Positions 36,591 to 45,681 of a stretch of 64,000 bases of DNA are shown piece by piece. Both the position numbers and the translations under genes were made by a program. Numbering within the stretch: the first letter of the stretch is position 1; every line of letters starts with the position of its first letter. The notes beneath the pieces were generated by a model, which saw nothing but the letters and a program-made list of their open reading frames with translations, did not search any database and had not been told where the DNA came from. The stretch is from positions 1-64,000 of the forward strand of contig JAEWAQ010000013.1 in the NCBI GenBank assembly GCA_023391635.1. Direction: 5' to 3'. This stretch comes from Bacillota bacterium. GTDB lineage: Bacteria > Bacillota > Bacilli > Paenibacillales > Paenibacillaceae.

Positions 36591-36641
36591 TTGTCATCGA
36601 ATTGTCCTGTTGATACCCTCAAACGACTTTGTAAGGATGCT

Positions 36642-37496
36642 TCAGCTTTCAACCAACAATCGAATGCGATTGCCTGACGGATCAGCCGCCGAGAGCCCTT
36701 CCGCCTCTTCCGATACGGCGGCGCCCATTTTCCGCAAATTCGCAACAACGCTCGCCCGTGCTTCCTCGTTTGGATATACGACGGCAAACGATTCGAGGCC
36801 GACGCTGTTCGCCGCCGGTCTGGGGGCGCCGACGCCGTTCCACGTGTTGAGTCCGATATGATGATGATACTTGCCGTTTGAAATGAACAAGGCTTGGCCC
36901 CCGTACCGGCACACGACTTCGAATCCGAGTCCAAGCGTATAAAACCGTTCCGTCGTCTGCAAGTCGGACACGTGCAAGTGGATGTGCCCCATCACAGTAT
37001 CGCTCGGCAGACCGTTCCACGTCCGCTCGTTCACGCCCGCCAGAAGATCTCTGAAATCCAATGGATCCGTAGACATGGCCACTTCGCTGCCGTTCCATGT
37101 CCATTCCGAAGGATCGCGATCCCGGTACACTTCAATCCCATTGCCATCCGGGTCGGAAAAATACAACGCTTCGCTAACCAAATGGTCAGCCGAGCCAACG
37201 GATAAGTTGAGATCGGACAGGTGCAGCACGAATTGCGCCAGATCGGAACGGGTAGGAAGAAGCAGCGCAAAATGATAGAGTCCGGTCGTCCTTCCTTGTT
37301 TGTCCGTAACGCCGTCCGGTTGTTCGAGCGTCAACAAGACGGTCTTTCCGTCCGCCGTCAAGTCCGCGGTCGTGTCGGTTCGGTTGAGTACTTGAAACCC
37401 GATGACTTTATTGTAGAACTCCAGAGATCTGCTCAGGTCCTTCACCTTGATATGGACCTGGCCGACATACGTGTAAGGCTTGCGATGGAAATTCAT
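36642..37496 (-). CDS. Two-domain VOC protein, catechol-2,3-dioxygenase (CatE)-like
   Basis: 284 residues from the ATG at 37496 (AAGGAGGTG six bases upstream). Two glyoxalase-fold halves: VGQVHIKVKDLSRSLEFYNKVIGF (about 10-125) and MGHIHLHVSDLQTTERFYTLGLGFE (about 165-284). Candidate Fe(II) ligands are the His in each first strand and the Glu in GIEVYRD of the first half. It resembles Bacillus CatE, which opens catechols and quinone-stress products, and the many related YfiE/YwbC-type proteins; substrate is inferred only. A strong promoter with a palindrome at the start point lies in front. Monocistronic. Confidence 0.85.
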   Translation of the reverse strand: MNFHRKPYTYVGQVHIKVKDLSRSLEFYNKVIGFQVLNRTDTTADLTADGKTVLLTLEQPDGVTDKQGRTTGLYHFALLLPTRSDLAQFVLHLSDLNLSVGSADHLVSEALYFSDPDGNGIEVYRDRDPSEWTWNGSEVAMSTDPLDFRDLLAGVNERTWNGLPSDTVMGHIHLHVSDLQTTERFYTLGLGFEVVCRYGGQALFISNGKYHHHIGLNTWNGVGAPRPAANSVGLESFAVVYPNEEARASVVANLRKMGAAVSEEAEGLSAADPSGNRIRLLVES

Positions 37497-37567
37497 TCGG
37501 CACCTCCTTGAATAGTTTAACAAAATCTGAAACAATCTAAACTCGAATAAGGGTGGTATACTTTTAG

Positions 37568-37619
37568 AAGTTAATAACTTTATGTAAGTAATTATACGAC
37601 ATGCATGAATGCCCGTCAA
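37568..37619 (-). promoter_or_regulatory. Sigma-A promoter and palindromic operator of the CatE-like gene
   Basis: On the minus strand TTGACG (37614-37619), 17 bases, then TATAAT (37591-37596). Palindrome AAGTTAATAACTT (37568-37580) lies just after the expected start point, the position for a repressor. Bacillus catE genes are controlled by MarR/DUF24-type thiol sensors, so a similar repressor is possible (inference). Confidence 0.85.
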
Positions 37620-37750
37620 GGTGCTTCAAGCATCTTGTGTCGTTGTACATATCCTCGTTATCGCGGCGAAAAAGAATGCACCCCTCATCACGCATTGCGC
37701 AATAAGAGGTGCAGGAATCTTCGTGCTTGCATGGGATTCGGGACTTACGG

Positions 37751-38164
37751 TCAAGCCATTGCCGCGTTCGGGTCCATGTAGGCGATTTCCCACAGATGTC
37801 CATCCGGGTCCTCGAAGCTTCTGACGTACATGAATCCGTGGTCTGCGGGGTCATTGGACGGCTTGCCTCCCGCGGCCAGCGCCTTGTCCGCCAATTCATC
37901 CACCTGCTCCCTGCTGTCCGCGGAGAGCGCGATGATCGCCCCTGCGGCACTGGCGACGTCGGCCACCGGCTTCTTGATGAACGTCCGGAAATACGAATCC
38001 ACGAGCAGCATTGCGTACGTCGTATCGTTGATCACCAAGCAGACCGCTTTCTCGTCGGAGTACTGGGGGTTGAACTCGAAGCCGATGCTGCCGAAAAATT
38101 CCTTCGTCCGGTTCAAGTCTTTCACCGGCAAGTTGATGAACGTGTAAGTCGATTTGTAAGCCAT
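37751..38164 (-). CDS. VOC family (glyoxalase-fold) protein
   Basis: 137 residues from the ATG at 38164 (GAGGTGACC eight bases upstream). One glyoxalase/bleomycin-resistance fold: YTFINLPVKDLNRTKEFFGSIGF, then MLLVDSYFRTFI and the C-terminal FEDPDGHLWEIAYMDP with the typical His/Glu metal positions. It resembles the lactoylglutathione-lyase-like proteins common in soil bacteria, often of unknown substrate. Monocistronic, with its own good promoter. Confidence 0.9.
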   Translation of the reverse strand: MAYKSTYTFINLPVKDLNRTKEFFGSIGFEFNPQYSDEKAVCLVINDTTYAMLLVDSYFRTFIKKPVADVASAAGAIIALSADSREQVDELADKALAAGGKPSNDPADHGFMYVRSFEDPDGHLWEIAYMDPNAAMA

Positions 38165-38224
38165 GTTCGGGTCACCTCGTAATTGGATTTGGCGTGAAGC
38201 AACGCGCTTCATTCACTTGATTAT

Positions 38225-38254
38225 AATATACTTTACGGGGAATATTCATGTCAA
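38225..38254 (-). promoter_or_regulatory. Sigma-A promoter of the small VOC gene
   Basis: Consensus TTGACA (38249-38254), an 18-base spacer and TATATT (38225-38230) on the minus strand, about 60 bases before the start codon. Confidence 0.8.
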
Positions 38255-38288
38255 GGAATATTATAAAATATAGCGCGAACTTTATGGA

Positions 38289-38316
38289 TTGAAGTATATG
38301 TCGAATCGTGTATAAT
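38289..38316 (+). promoter_or_regulatory. Probable sigma-A promoter of potABCD
   Basis: TTGAAG (38289-38294), a 16-base spacer and a perfect TATAAT (38311-38316), 90 bases before the potA start. The spacer is short, so strength is uncertain. Confidence 0.7.
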
Positions 38317-38405
38317 ACAATCATTTATTGCATACAGATCTTGCTCTTGATAATAATTTCGGAAAACTTTGGGTTTACTATGAGGAAAGTGAGGGAGGGT
38401 CCGTC

Positions 38406-39512
38406 ATGGCCAACCAGCCGATCATTCGCTTCGAGCAGGTATCCAAATCCTATGACAGCGATACCGCCGTATTGAAGGATATTCACTTCGAACTGGAGCG
38501 CGGCAAGTTTTACACATTGCTTGGACCGTCAGGCTGCGGAAAAACGACGATTTTACGGCTCATCGCGGGGTTCGAGAAGCCGACGAGCGGCAATGTGATC
38601 ATCGACGGCGTGCGCATGAATGACGTGCCCGCGAACAAGCGCCAAGTCAATACCGTGTTCCAGGACTACGCTCTCTTCCCCCATTTGAACGTGTTCGAGA
38701 ACGTCGCCTTCGGCCTGCGCATCAAGAAGCTGAAGGAATCGGAAATACGCAATCGGGTCGCCGAAGCTTTGAAATTCGTCAATCTGAGCGGCTATGAGAA
38801 ACGGGAAATCGGTGAGATGTCGGGCGGCCAGCGGCAGCGTGTGGCGATTGCCCGCGCGATCGTGAACGACCCGGCGATTATTTTGTTGGACGAGCCGTTG
38901 TCCGCCCTCGACCTCCAGCTTCGCACGGAGATGCAATACGAGCTCCGCGAGCTGCAGCAGCGGCTGGGCAAGACGTTCGTCTTCGTAACGCACGATCAGG
39001 AGGAGGCGCTGGCCATGAGCGACGAGATCTTCGTCATCCATGAAGGCCAGATCCAACAATCCGGCACGCCGGTGGACATCTACGACGAGCCGATCAACCG
39101 GTTCGTCGCCGACTTCATCGGAGAGTCGAATATCGTCGAAGGCATCATGATCGAGGACTACAAGGTGCAACTGGGCGGGCAAACCTTCGAATGCGTGGAC
39201 CGGGGGATGAAGCCCGGCGAGAAAGTCGACGTCGTGATTCGCCCGGAGGACCTGACGATTACTTCCCCTGAGCAAGGGAGGTTAGTCGTCCACGTGCGTA
39301 CGCAATTATTCCGGGGCGTTCACTACGAACTCTCGACTTACGACAAGGATGGCAACGAATGGCTTGTTCATTCGCTCAAGAAAGCGGAGGTCGGCGCTCA
39401 GATCGGACTGGAATTCGAGCCGGAGGCGATCCATGTGATGCGGCTGGGCGAGACGGAAGAGGAGTTCGATAAGCGGTTGGAATCCTATGGAGATGACGAA
39501 GATGCCGACTAA
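38406..39512 (+). CDS. potA: Spermidine/putrescine ABC transporter ATP-binding protein
   Basis: 368 residues from the ATG at 38406 (GGGAGGG six bases upstream). The ATPase has Walker A GPSGCGKTT, Q-loop NTVFQDYALFPH, ABC signature MSGGQRQR, Walker B IILLDEPLSAL and H-loop FVTHDQEEAL. A C-terminal TOBE-type regulatory domain (EKVDVVIRPEDLTI) follows. It powers polyamine uptake. First of four overlapping genes in the classic potABCD order; unlike the sugar importers in this window, this importer has its own ATPase. Confidence 0.96.
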   Translation: MANQPIIRFEQVSKSYDSDTAVLKDIHFELERGKFYTLLGPSGCGKTTILRLIAGFEKPTSGNVIIDGVRMNDVPANKRQVNTVFQDYALFPHLNVFENVAFGLRIKKLKESEIRNRVAEALKFVNLSGYEKREIGEMSGGQRQRVAIARAIVNDPAIILLDEPLSALDLQLRTEMQYELRELQQRLGKTFVFVTHDQEEALAMSDEIFVIHEGQIQQSGTPVDIYDEPINRFVADFIGESNIVEGIMIEDYKVQLGGQTFECVDRGMKPGEKVDVVIRPEDLTITSPEQGRLVVHVRTQLFRGVHYELSTYDKDGNEWLVHSLKKAEVGAQIGLEFEPEAIHVMRLGETEEEFDKRLESYGDDEDAD

Positions 39513-40308
39513 ATCGCGGGCGCCCCTCGTTCCCTATGCCGTCTGGATGGCCTTGTTCGTCATCGCGCCCATCGCGCTGGTGGTGTATTATTCGTTTCTC
39601 AATTTGGACCATCAATTCACGCTGGACAATTATCGGCACTTCTTCACGGCAGCCTATTTGAAAATGACGCTGACGAGCTTCTGGTACGCACTGCTCATCA
39701 CCGTCTTCACGTTGCTGTTCTCGTACCCGACTGCTTATTTGCTGACACGAACGAAGCATAAGCACCTGTTGCTCATGCTCATTATCATTCCGTCCTGGAT
39801 TAATCTGCTGCTCAAAACCTATGCCTTCATCGGCATTCTCGGGCTGCACGGGCCGATCAACGCGTTCCTGGAAGTGCTCGGCTTCGAGCCGACCCAGATG
39901 CTGTTCACGGACTTCAGCTTTATCCTCGTCGTGGTTTATATTTTCATCCCGTTTATGATCTTGCCGATCTTCAATTCTTTGGACAAGCTGGACAAGACGC
40001 TCGTCTACGCCGCCAAGGACTTGGGCGCTTCCGGCTGGGCTACCTTCCGGCGCGTGATCTTCCCGCTGACGATGAACGGGGTGAAGTCCGGGATTCAAGT
40101 AACCTTTATTCCCGCACTGTCGCTGTTCATGATTACGCGGCTGATCGCCGGGAACAAAGTCATCACGCTCGGCACGGCGATCGAAGAGCAATTCCTGGTC
40201 GCGGACAACTGGGGAATGGGTTCGATGATCGCCGTATTCCTGATTCTCGTTATGGCCGCCATTATGATGATTACGGGCACCAAGAGGAAAGGAGGCCGCG
40301 TGCGATGA
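39502..40308 (+). CDS. potB: Spermidine/putrescine ABC transporter permease I
   Basis: 268 residues from the ATG at 39502, which has GGAG nine bases upstream; ATGs at 39487 and 39493 are alternatives. The frame overlaps the end of potA, showing translational coupling. Six hydrophobic segments and the EAA-type loop (YAAKDLGASGWATFRRVIFPL). It forms the membrane channel with the next gene product. Confidence 0.95.
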   Translation: MPTKSRAPLVPYAVWMALFVIAPIALVVYYSFLNLDHQFTLDNYRHFFTAAYLKMTLTSFWYALLITVFTLLFSYPTAYLLTRTKHKHLLLMLIIIPSWINLLLKTYAFIGILGLHGPINAFLEVLGFEPTQMLFTDFSFILVVVYIFIPFMILPIFNSLDKLDKTLVYAAKDLGASGWATFRRVIFPLTMNGVKSGIQVTFIPALSLFMITRLIAGNKVITLGTAIEEQFLVADNWGMGSMIAVFLILVMAAIMMITGTKRKGGRVR

Positions 40309-41105
40309 ACAAGCTGACCCCGGCCGGCAAGATCTATCTGGCGATCATGTTCCTGGTCCTGTACTCGCCGATCTTCTATTTAATGTTCTATTCCTTCAAT
40401 AGCGGCGATACGATGAACGGGTTCGAATCATTCACGCTGTCCCATTACGCGGACGTGTTCGCGGACACCCGCCTCATCGTCATTCTGCTCGACACGCTGC
40501 TGGTCGCATTTCTGTCGGGCTTCATCGCGACCGTCATCGGAACGCTGGGAGCGATCGGCATTGTCTCCGTCCGCAACCGGCAATGGCGCAACACGCTGCT
40601 ATCCTTGAACAATGTATTGATCGTTAGCCCGGACGTCGTCATCGGAGCCAGCTTCCTCATCCTGTTTACCCTGATCGGCGCGAAGCTGGGACTTGCGTCC
40701 GTGCTGATCTCGCATGTCGCCTTCAGCGTGCCGATCGTCGTGTTGATGGTATTGCCGAAGCTGCAGGACATGAAAACATCGCTGATCGACGCCGCTCTGG
40801 ATCTCGGTGCATCACGGCGAGAAGTGCTGACGCGCGTCATCCTGCCGATGATCCAGCCGGGCATTTACGCCGGCTTCTTCATGGCAATCACGTACTCGCT
40901 CGATGATTTCGCCGTCACCTTCTTCGTGACCGGAAACGGCTTCAGCACGCTGTCCGTCGAGATCTATTCCATGGCGCGCACGGGGATCACGTTGACGGTG
41001 AACGCGATTTCCACCCTGGTCTTCCTCGCAACCTTGCTTGTCGTCGCCGGCTACTATTGGGTAACGAACCGCGGCCGCGCCGCCGATGTGGGGGTGAAGG
41101 CATGA
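40305..41105 (+). CDS. potC: Spermidine/putrescine ABC transporter permease II
   Basis: 266 residues. The ATG overlaps the potB stop (ATGA) and has AAAGGAGG nine bases upstream. Six membrane helices with EAA-type loop (DAALDLGASRREVLTRVILPM) and the PotC-characteristic YSLDDFAVTFFVTG. Second half of the polyamine channel. Confidence 0.96.
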   Translation: MNKLTPAGKIYLAIMFLVLYSPIFYLMFYSFNSGDTMNGFESFTLSHYADVFADTRLIVILLDTLLVAFLSGFIATVIGTLGAIGIVSVRNRQWRNTLLSLNNVLIVSPDVVIGASFLILFTLIGAKLGLASVLISHVAFSVPIVVLMVLPKLQDMKTSLIDAALDLGASRREVLTRVILPMIQPGIYAGFFMAITYSLDDFAVTFFVTGNGFSTLSVEIYSMARTGITLTVNAISTLVFLATLLVVAGYYWVTNRGRAADVGVKA

Positions 41106-42175
41106 AATCGCTCATTCGCTCCTCGGCCGCCATCTTGATCGTCTGCGGCCTGCTGTTTTACGCCTCATATTCCTTGAATGCATCGCGCAACGCGGGCGGC
41201 GCCGGGACGATCACGGTGTATAACTGGGGCGAGTACATCGATCCAGACTTGATCGGGCGATTCGAGGAGGAAACCGGCATCCATGTCATCTACGAAACAT
41301 TCGATTCCAACGAGGCGATGCTAACGAAAGTCCAGCAAGGCGGCTCCGCTTACGACATCGCGGTCCCGTCCGAGTATATGGTGGAGAAGATGGCGGAAGG
41401 AGGATTGTTGATTCCGCTGGATCGATCGAAAATTCCGAATCTGGCCAACATCGACCCGTACTATCTGAATTTGCCTTTCGATCCAGACAACCGGTATTCG
41501 ATCCCCTACTTCTGGGGAACGCTCGGGATCGTTTACAATCCGAATCTGGTACCGGACGATCTGACCTTCGACTCCTGGCAGGATCTGTGGAACCCGGCAT
41601 TGAAACAGCAAGTTTTCCTGTACGACGGAGCCCGGGAGGTGATCGGCATGGGACTGAACAGCATCGGCGCGTCCGTGAACGCGAAGGACGACGCTTTGCT
41701 GCGCCAGGCTGCGGATCGGTTGAAGGCGCTCGTGCCGAACATCAAAGCGGTAATCGGCGACGAGATCACCCCGCTCATGGTCAATAACGAGGCGGCTGTC
41801 GCGCTCACGTTCTCCGGCCAGGCCGCCGACATGATGTCGGAGAATGAAGAGTTGGAATACAACGTGCCCCATGAGGGCTCGAACCTCTGGTTCGACAACT
41901 TCGTCATTCCCAAGACATCCCGCAATATCGAAGGCGCATATGCGTTCATCAACTTCATGCTGGACGCGGAGGTCGGCGCTCAGAATACGGATTACGTCGG
42001 CTATTCCACTCCGAACGCCGCGGCCATGGAACTGCTGGACGAAGAGGTCGTGACGGACGAACGATTCTATCCGACGGGAGAGCAGCGCGAGCACCTGGAG
42101 GTATATCAGAACCTCGCCCCCGAATGGATGGGCAAGTATTCGGAGTATTTCCTGAAGTTCAAGATGTCTCTGTAG
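41102..42175 (+). CDS. potD: Spermidine/putrescine-binding protein
   Basis: 357 residues from the ATG at 41102, overlapping the potC stop (ATGA), with GGGGGTGA ahead. N-terminal hydrophobic anchor, then the PotD hallmark TVYNWGEYIDPDLIGRFEEETG, and the polyamine-pocket region YDIAVPSEYMVEKM and PYFWGTLGI. The signal segment (CGLLFYASYSLNAS) lacks a normal lipobox at its end, so it may stay anchored by an uncleaved helix rather than by lipid. It captures polyamines outside and passes them to PotBC. Confidence 0.95.
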   Translation: MKSLIRSSAAILIVCGLLFYASYSLNASRNAGGAGTITVYNWGEYIDPDLIGRFEEETGIHVIYETFDSNEAMLTKVQQGGSAYDIAVPSEYMVEKMAEGGLLIPLDRSKIPNLANIDPYYLNLPFDPDNRYSIPYFWGTLGIVYNPNLVPDDLTFDSWQDLWNPALKQQVFLYDGAREVIGMGLNSIGASVNAKDDALLRQAADRLKALVPNIKAVIGDEITPLMVNNEAAVALTFSGQAADMMSENEELEYNVPHEGSNLWFDNFVIPKTSRNIEGAYAFINFMLDAEVGAQNTDYVGYSTPNAAAMELLDEEVVTDERFYPTGEQREHLEVYQNLAPEWMGKYSEYFLKFKMSL

Positions 42176-42182
42176 GCGAAGA

Positions 42183-42218
42183 AGAGCCAAGCCATTCTTG
42201 CCCGAATGGCTTGGCTCT
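42183..42218 (+). terminator. Stem-loop after potD
   Basis: A perfect 15-bp stem (42183-42197 with 42204-42218, arm AGAGCCAAGCCATTC) with a 6-base loop, eight bases after the potD stop. The T tract is poor (CTAGCTCC), but stem length supports termination. Confidence 0.75.
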
Positions 42219-42312
42219 CTAGCTCCCCGCGCTCTTATGGCGTTAGATCACTCTATCGTATCAAACACCGGATGATGACGGCGGCGGCTTCCGGCTTCCT
42301 ATAGGCGATGAA

Positions 42313-45300
42313 TCAGTCTATCTTTCCTAGCGTTTGCAGCGTCCTGATGAACACAACCGCCGCCTGTGCGCGTGTCGTTGTATCCTTTGGACTGAACGTA
42401 TCCGCACTCGTCCCTTTCATAATGTGAAGCTCGACCATGAAGCGAACATCCTCCAAGTAGGCCGCGTCTACGCTTCCGATATCCTTGTAGCCGTCCAGGC
42501 TTACCTCTTCCTCCGTTGCCGGAAGCTGCTCCAGGCTAACCGCTGCCGCCAGTATACTGGCCATTTCCTCACGCGTCAGCGGCTTATTCGGGTTGAATCT
42601 GTTGCCCTTCACAAAGTCCAGCAACCCAAGCTCCTTGGCCGCAGCTACCTCGCCGAAATACCATGCGCCTGGTTTTACATCGCTATAAGGCGCTGTGCTG
42701 CCAGCAGATGTGCTGCGCCCCAACGCCCGGACCAGCATGGCGATGAACTCCGCTCTTGTCACCGCCTTATCCGGGTCGTACCGTCCGCCGCCAACTCCGT
42801 GAACAAGTCCTTTCGCTGCAGCGAGATCCACATACGATTGACCCCAATGCTTTTGCATATCGGTAAAGCGGACCGGATTGTCGGCCACGACGTACACACT
42901 GTTTGAATTTGAGTGGATCGTCACATACCAAATGCCGTCGATTTGCACTTTGCGCGCAGGGACGAATTCGAATTGCTTCGTCGTTTCGTTATAGCGGAAT
43001 GCGCCCCACTGTTCCGGCATACTTGTCATATTTTTCGGCATCGGAATGATTCTGGCAAGCGCCTGGCTGAACTTGTCCGCCGTTCCGATCGGATTTCCTG
43101 TCCTTGTGTCGATGACATCCAATCTGAAATCCACGATCGCTCCCCGTACCGAACCATTCGGCAAACCGCCGGCGAACGCAGCCTGGATCCCCTTATCTCC
43201 TGATTTGTCGGTCAACGTGATTTTGAAGCTGATCTCATCCGCCTTCAGGTTGTGGGTGGCAAGCCATTGCGCCAACTCAGGGATGAGCGATGCCAGATTG
43301 ACCGGTACTTGATAGCTGCCATACGGCGTCCTGATCTCAATGAGGAATGCGGAGTTCTTGCTTGCGATTTCCGCCAGAATACCGGCCGGGATGCTCGCAT
43401 AGGCAGTGCCGTTCCTCGGCTCGACTTCAAGCGTGACCGACGGTTTCGCAATGTCGATGGTACCCGGATCAAGCATACTGCCGTTGAGGTCGATGACCGG
43501 CTTCGTATCCGGTGCGCCCGGCGTGCTGCCTGACCCTGCCCGGATCACTGTGACGGTATACGTATGCTGCGATCCGTTCAGCGCGGTAACGGTCACCTCG
43601 ACCGTATTGTCACCGACTTTCAACGCCAGCGGAGCGCTTGCCGCATGGCTCGCCACGGCCTGCGGCGCTCCGCCGTTCACGCTGACCGCAATCGTATCCG
43701 TGGCCGCCAACGCGACAGGCGTGACAGTCAGCGTCGACGTTGCGTTCGTCACGGAAGCCGTGTAGGCGTATGTGCTTCCCGTGAACGCAGAGTTGAGCGT
43801 CCCTGCCGAGAGCGTCATGCCCGATAGCACGGCAGTCGACGTGTCGAGCCGGAAACGGTTCGAAGTCACGTTCGCTTTGAAGGGGGCAGGAGCGGATTGA
43901 TCCTGCGCACGAATATGCAAGTACCAGTCTCCGTCGACGCCGCTCTTCGACAACGTATCACCGCTTGCGAACAATGCCCAGTTTGCGCCCGGTCCAGGCG
44001 TTGCGTCATCAGTCGACCAACTGTATTTCATCTCTGCGGCATCCACGCCTCCACCGCTATCCGTCACCGTGACGACAGTTGAAGCGGAGTTCGCCCATGC
44101 TTCGCTGCCGTTCATTGCGAAATGAACCGCAGGCGGAGCGACAGCGGTGCTGTCTACCGTGAACGCCAGCGTCGTACCGACGGTCGTCAATCGGCTGTCT
44201 GTGGCCGTAATCGCAAAAGTATAGTCTCCGTTGGCAAACCCGACCAGCGGAAATTTGCGGTTGATCGGGCGCAAAGCACTGTCGGTTGGCGTGGCGTAGG
44301 TCGCGTCCGTCACGGTGGCACCCGCATCGTTGCGTATGATATAGCGGACGGAGACCGCTTCTCCTGCTGCCTCGTGATAGACGCTGCCCGTCACCGATAC
44401 GGCGTCCTGGCCGGGGTGGAGGCTGTATGTTGACTCAGCCAGCTTATCGACGCCGATCCCCATGCCGAACGCGCGCAAATACGGATAGGTGGCCCCGTCG
44501 ACAAAGCCCCACACTGTCGTTGTCGTATTCCAGCCTACGAAGGTGGCCGGGTCCTTCATATCCTCCGACGCTTTGCCTATTCCAAGAGCACTGGCCCCTT
44601 GTCCGGTTGTATCCGTGTTCCAAAAAGAATTTGCGGCGCTGCCCGAGTCATTACGGCCTACCAACCCGCCGACGCTAAAATTCCCCTTCACATTGCCTGC
44701 GACATAGGAATTTTCAATCTTTCCCTCGCGAATGGACGGAGAGGGAGGATCATAGTTGTACCCGACCAATCCTCCAATCTCGTTGTCCCCGTTCACAGAA
44801 CCTGCTGCGTAGCAATTGAGGATCGTGCCGCTATTCATGCCCACCAAACCGCCGATTCGGACCCCGCCGCTAACATCGACGACCGCGTACGAATTCTGAA
44901 TCGTGCCGTTGGCGTTAACCCCCACCAACCCTCCAGCATTTACCGAAACATTGTTAGGAAATAGGGCTTGACCGGTAGCATGCACCATGCCAGTCGCATA
45001 CGAGTTTTTAATCTCGCCGTTTAACACATTGCCGACAATCGCGCCCACTGTGCTGTTCCCTACGATTTGAACATCCCGCAGACGAACATTGGTTAATTGT
45101 GCGGATTCGTCGATCTTCCAGAATAACCCTACAAACGTCACGGTCGGCAGGTAGATCTTCATGTTGCTGATCGTATAGCCGTTCCCGTCCAGCTTTCCGG
45201 TAAACGCCTTGCTTGTCAGGTCGTCTTTGTAGCCGATCGGCAGCCATCCCGTTCCGCTTCCGCCGGCGTCGTACCCGGCCAAATCGATATTCGTGCCCAG

Positions 45301-45483
45301 CTTGTAATGCGCCGCCAGATCGTTGCGAATCGCGGACAGATCATCAGGCGTCATGACGATATAAGGAGCAGCTATCGTTCCGCTTCCCGTCATTGCCGCA
45401 TGCGCCTTCTTCATCCCGCCGGAAATCGGGAACGCCTGTACGACGAGCAAAAGTATACATAGGATCAAGGTCGGTTTTTTCAT
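42313..45483 (-). CDS. SLH-domain surface protein with GLUG repeats and cadherin-like sandwich
   Basis: 1056 residues from the ATG at 45483 (GGGGG before AAAACG). Signal peptide MKKPTLILCILLLVVQAFPISGG. Residues about 75-310 carry GLUG-type repeats (GGLVGVNANGTIQNSYA and similar). A chitobiase/OmpL47-like segment and a cadherin-like beta sandwich follow (LSGMTLSAGTLN...FTGSTYAYTASV, about 565-660). Three SLH domains close the protein (about 885-1056; FTDMQKHWGQSYVDLAAAKGL, YSDVKPGAWYFGEVAAAKELG, YLEDVRFMVELHIMKG), which anchor it to secondary cell-wall polymer. GLUG repeats occur in adhesins and IgA-peptidase-like surface proteins; no catalytic domain is seen. Likely adhesion or matrix function. 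Confidence 0.9.
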   Translation of the reverse strand: MKKPTLILCILLLVVQAFPISGGMKKAHAAMTGSGTIAAPYIVMTPDDLSAIRNDLAAHYKLGTNIDLAGYDAGGSGTGWLPIGYKDDLTSKAFTGKLDGNGYTISNMKIYLPTVTFVGLFWKIDESAQLTNVRLRDVQIVGNSTVGAIVGNVLNGEIKNSYATGMVHATGQALFPNNVSVNAGGLVGVNANGTIQNSYAVVDVSGGVRIGGLVGMNSGTILNCYAAGSVNGDNEIGGLVGYNYDPPSPSIREGKIENSYVAGNVKGNFSVGGLVGRNDSGSAANSFWNTDTTGQGASALGIGKASEDMKDPATFVGWNTTTTVWGFVDGATYPYLRAFGMGIGVDKLAESTYSLHPGQDAVSVTGSVYHEAAGEAVSVRYIIRNDAGATVTDATYATPTDSALRPINRKFPLVGFANGDYTFAITATDSRLTTVGTTLAFTVDSTAVAPPAVHFAMNGSEAWANSASTVVTVTDSGGGVDAAEMKYSWSTDDATPGPGANWALFASGDTLSKSGVDGDWYLHIRAQDQSAPAPFKANVTSNRFRLDTSTAVLSGMTLSAGTLNSAFTGSTYAYTASVTNATSTLTVTPVALAATDTIAVSVNGGAPQAVASHAASAPLALKVGDNTVEVTVTALNGSQHTYTVTVIRAGSGSTPGAPDTKPVIDLNGSMLDPGTIDIAKPSVTLEVEPRNGTAYASIPAGILAEIASKNSAFLIEIRTPYGSYQVPVNLASLIPELAQWLATHNLKADEISFKITLTDKSGDKGIQAAFAGGLPNGSVRGAIVDFRLDVIDTRTGNPIGTADKFSQALARIIPMPKNMTSMPEQWGAFRYNETTKQFEFVPARKVQIDGIWYVTIHSNSNSVYVVADNPVRFTDMQKHWGQSYVDLAAAKGLVHGVGGGRYDPDKAVTRAEFIAMLVRALGRSTSAGSTAPYSDVKPGAWYFGEVAAAKELGLLDFVKGNRFNPNKPLTREEMASILAAAVSLEQLPATEEEVSLDGYKDIGSVDAAYLEDVRFMVELHIMKGTSADTFSPKDTTTRAQAAVVFIRTLQTLGKID

Positions 45484-45526
45484 CGTTTTCCCCCAAAATA
45501 AACTAAATTTCATCCGTTATATGTAA

Positions 45527-45555
45527 AAAATATCATGGCAGGAACGAGGTGTAAA
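45527..45555 (-). promoter_or_regulatory. Possible sigma-A promoter of the GLUG/SLH gene
   Basis: TTTACA (45550-45555), exactly 17 bases, TATTTT (45527-45532) on the minus strand, 44 bases before the start codon. Confidence 0.6.
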
Positions 45556-45570
45556 CATTTTTTCCTTTTC

Positions 45571-45618
45571 ACCAATACTTCTGCATATCGGCAAAGCGGA
45601 CCGGATTGCCGGCCACGG
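45571..45618 (-). pseudogene. Remnant of an SLH-protein gene
   Basis: On the minus strand these bases read AVAGNPVRFADMQKYW and a stop. The neighbouring intact SLH gene has VADNPVRFTDMQKHWG at the start of its first SLH domain (about 42843-42890), and the nucleotides match closely too. The fragment ends at a stop within the SLH motif and has no further SLH sequence, so it is the leftover of a duplicate or recombination event. Confidence 0.75.
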
Positions 45619-45633
45619 CGTTCCTCCTGAACG

Positions 45634-45662
45634 AAAAGACCCCTCGATTCGAGAGGCCTTTT
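45634..45662 (-). terminator. Terminator of the NHL/Ig/SLH gene
   Basis: An imperfect 13-bp stem (11 of 13 paired; 45634-45646 with 45650-45662) with a 3-base loop, AAAAG at the base and TTTTC at the minus-strand end, 20 bp after the stop codon. Confidence 0.75.
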
Positions 45663-45681
45663 GTGATGTGGTGATCCGTAA

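Noticed and set aside
37564..37950. 128-codon minus-strand frame overlapping the small VOC gene
   Set aside because: Arg/Ser-rich shadow frame of the VOC gene that runs into its neighbour's promoter.
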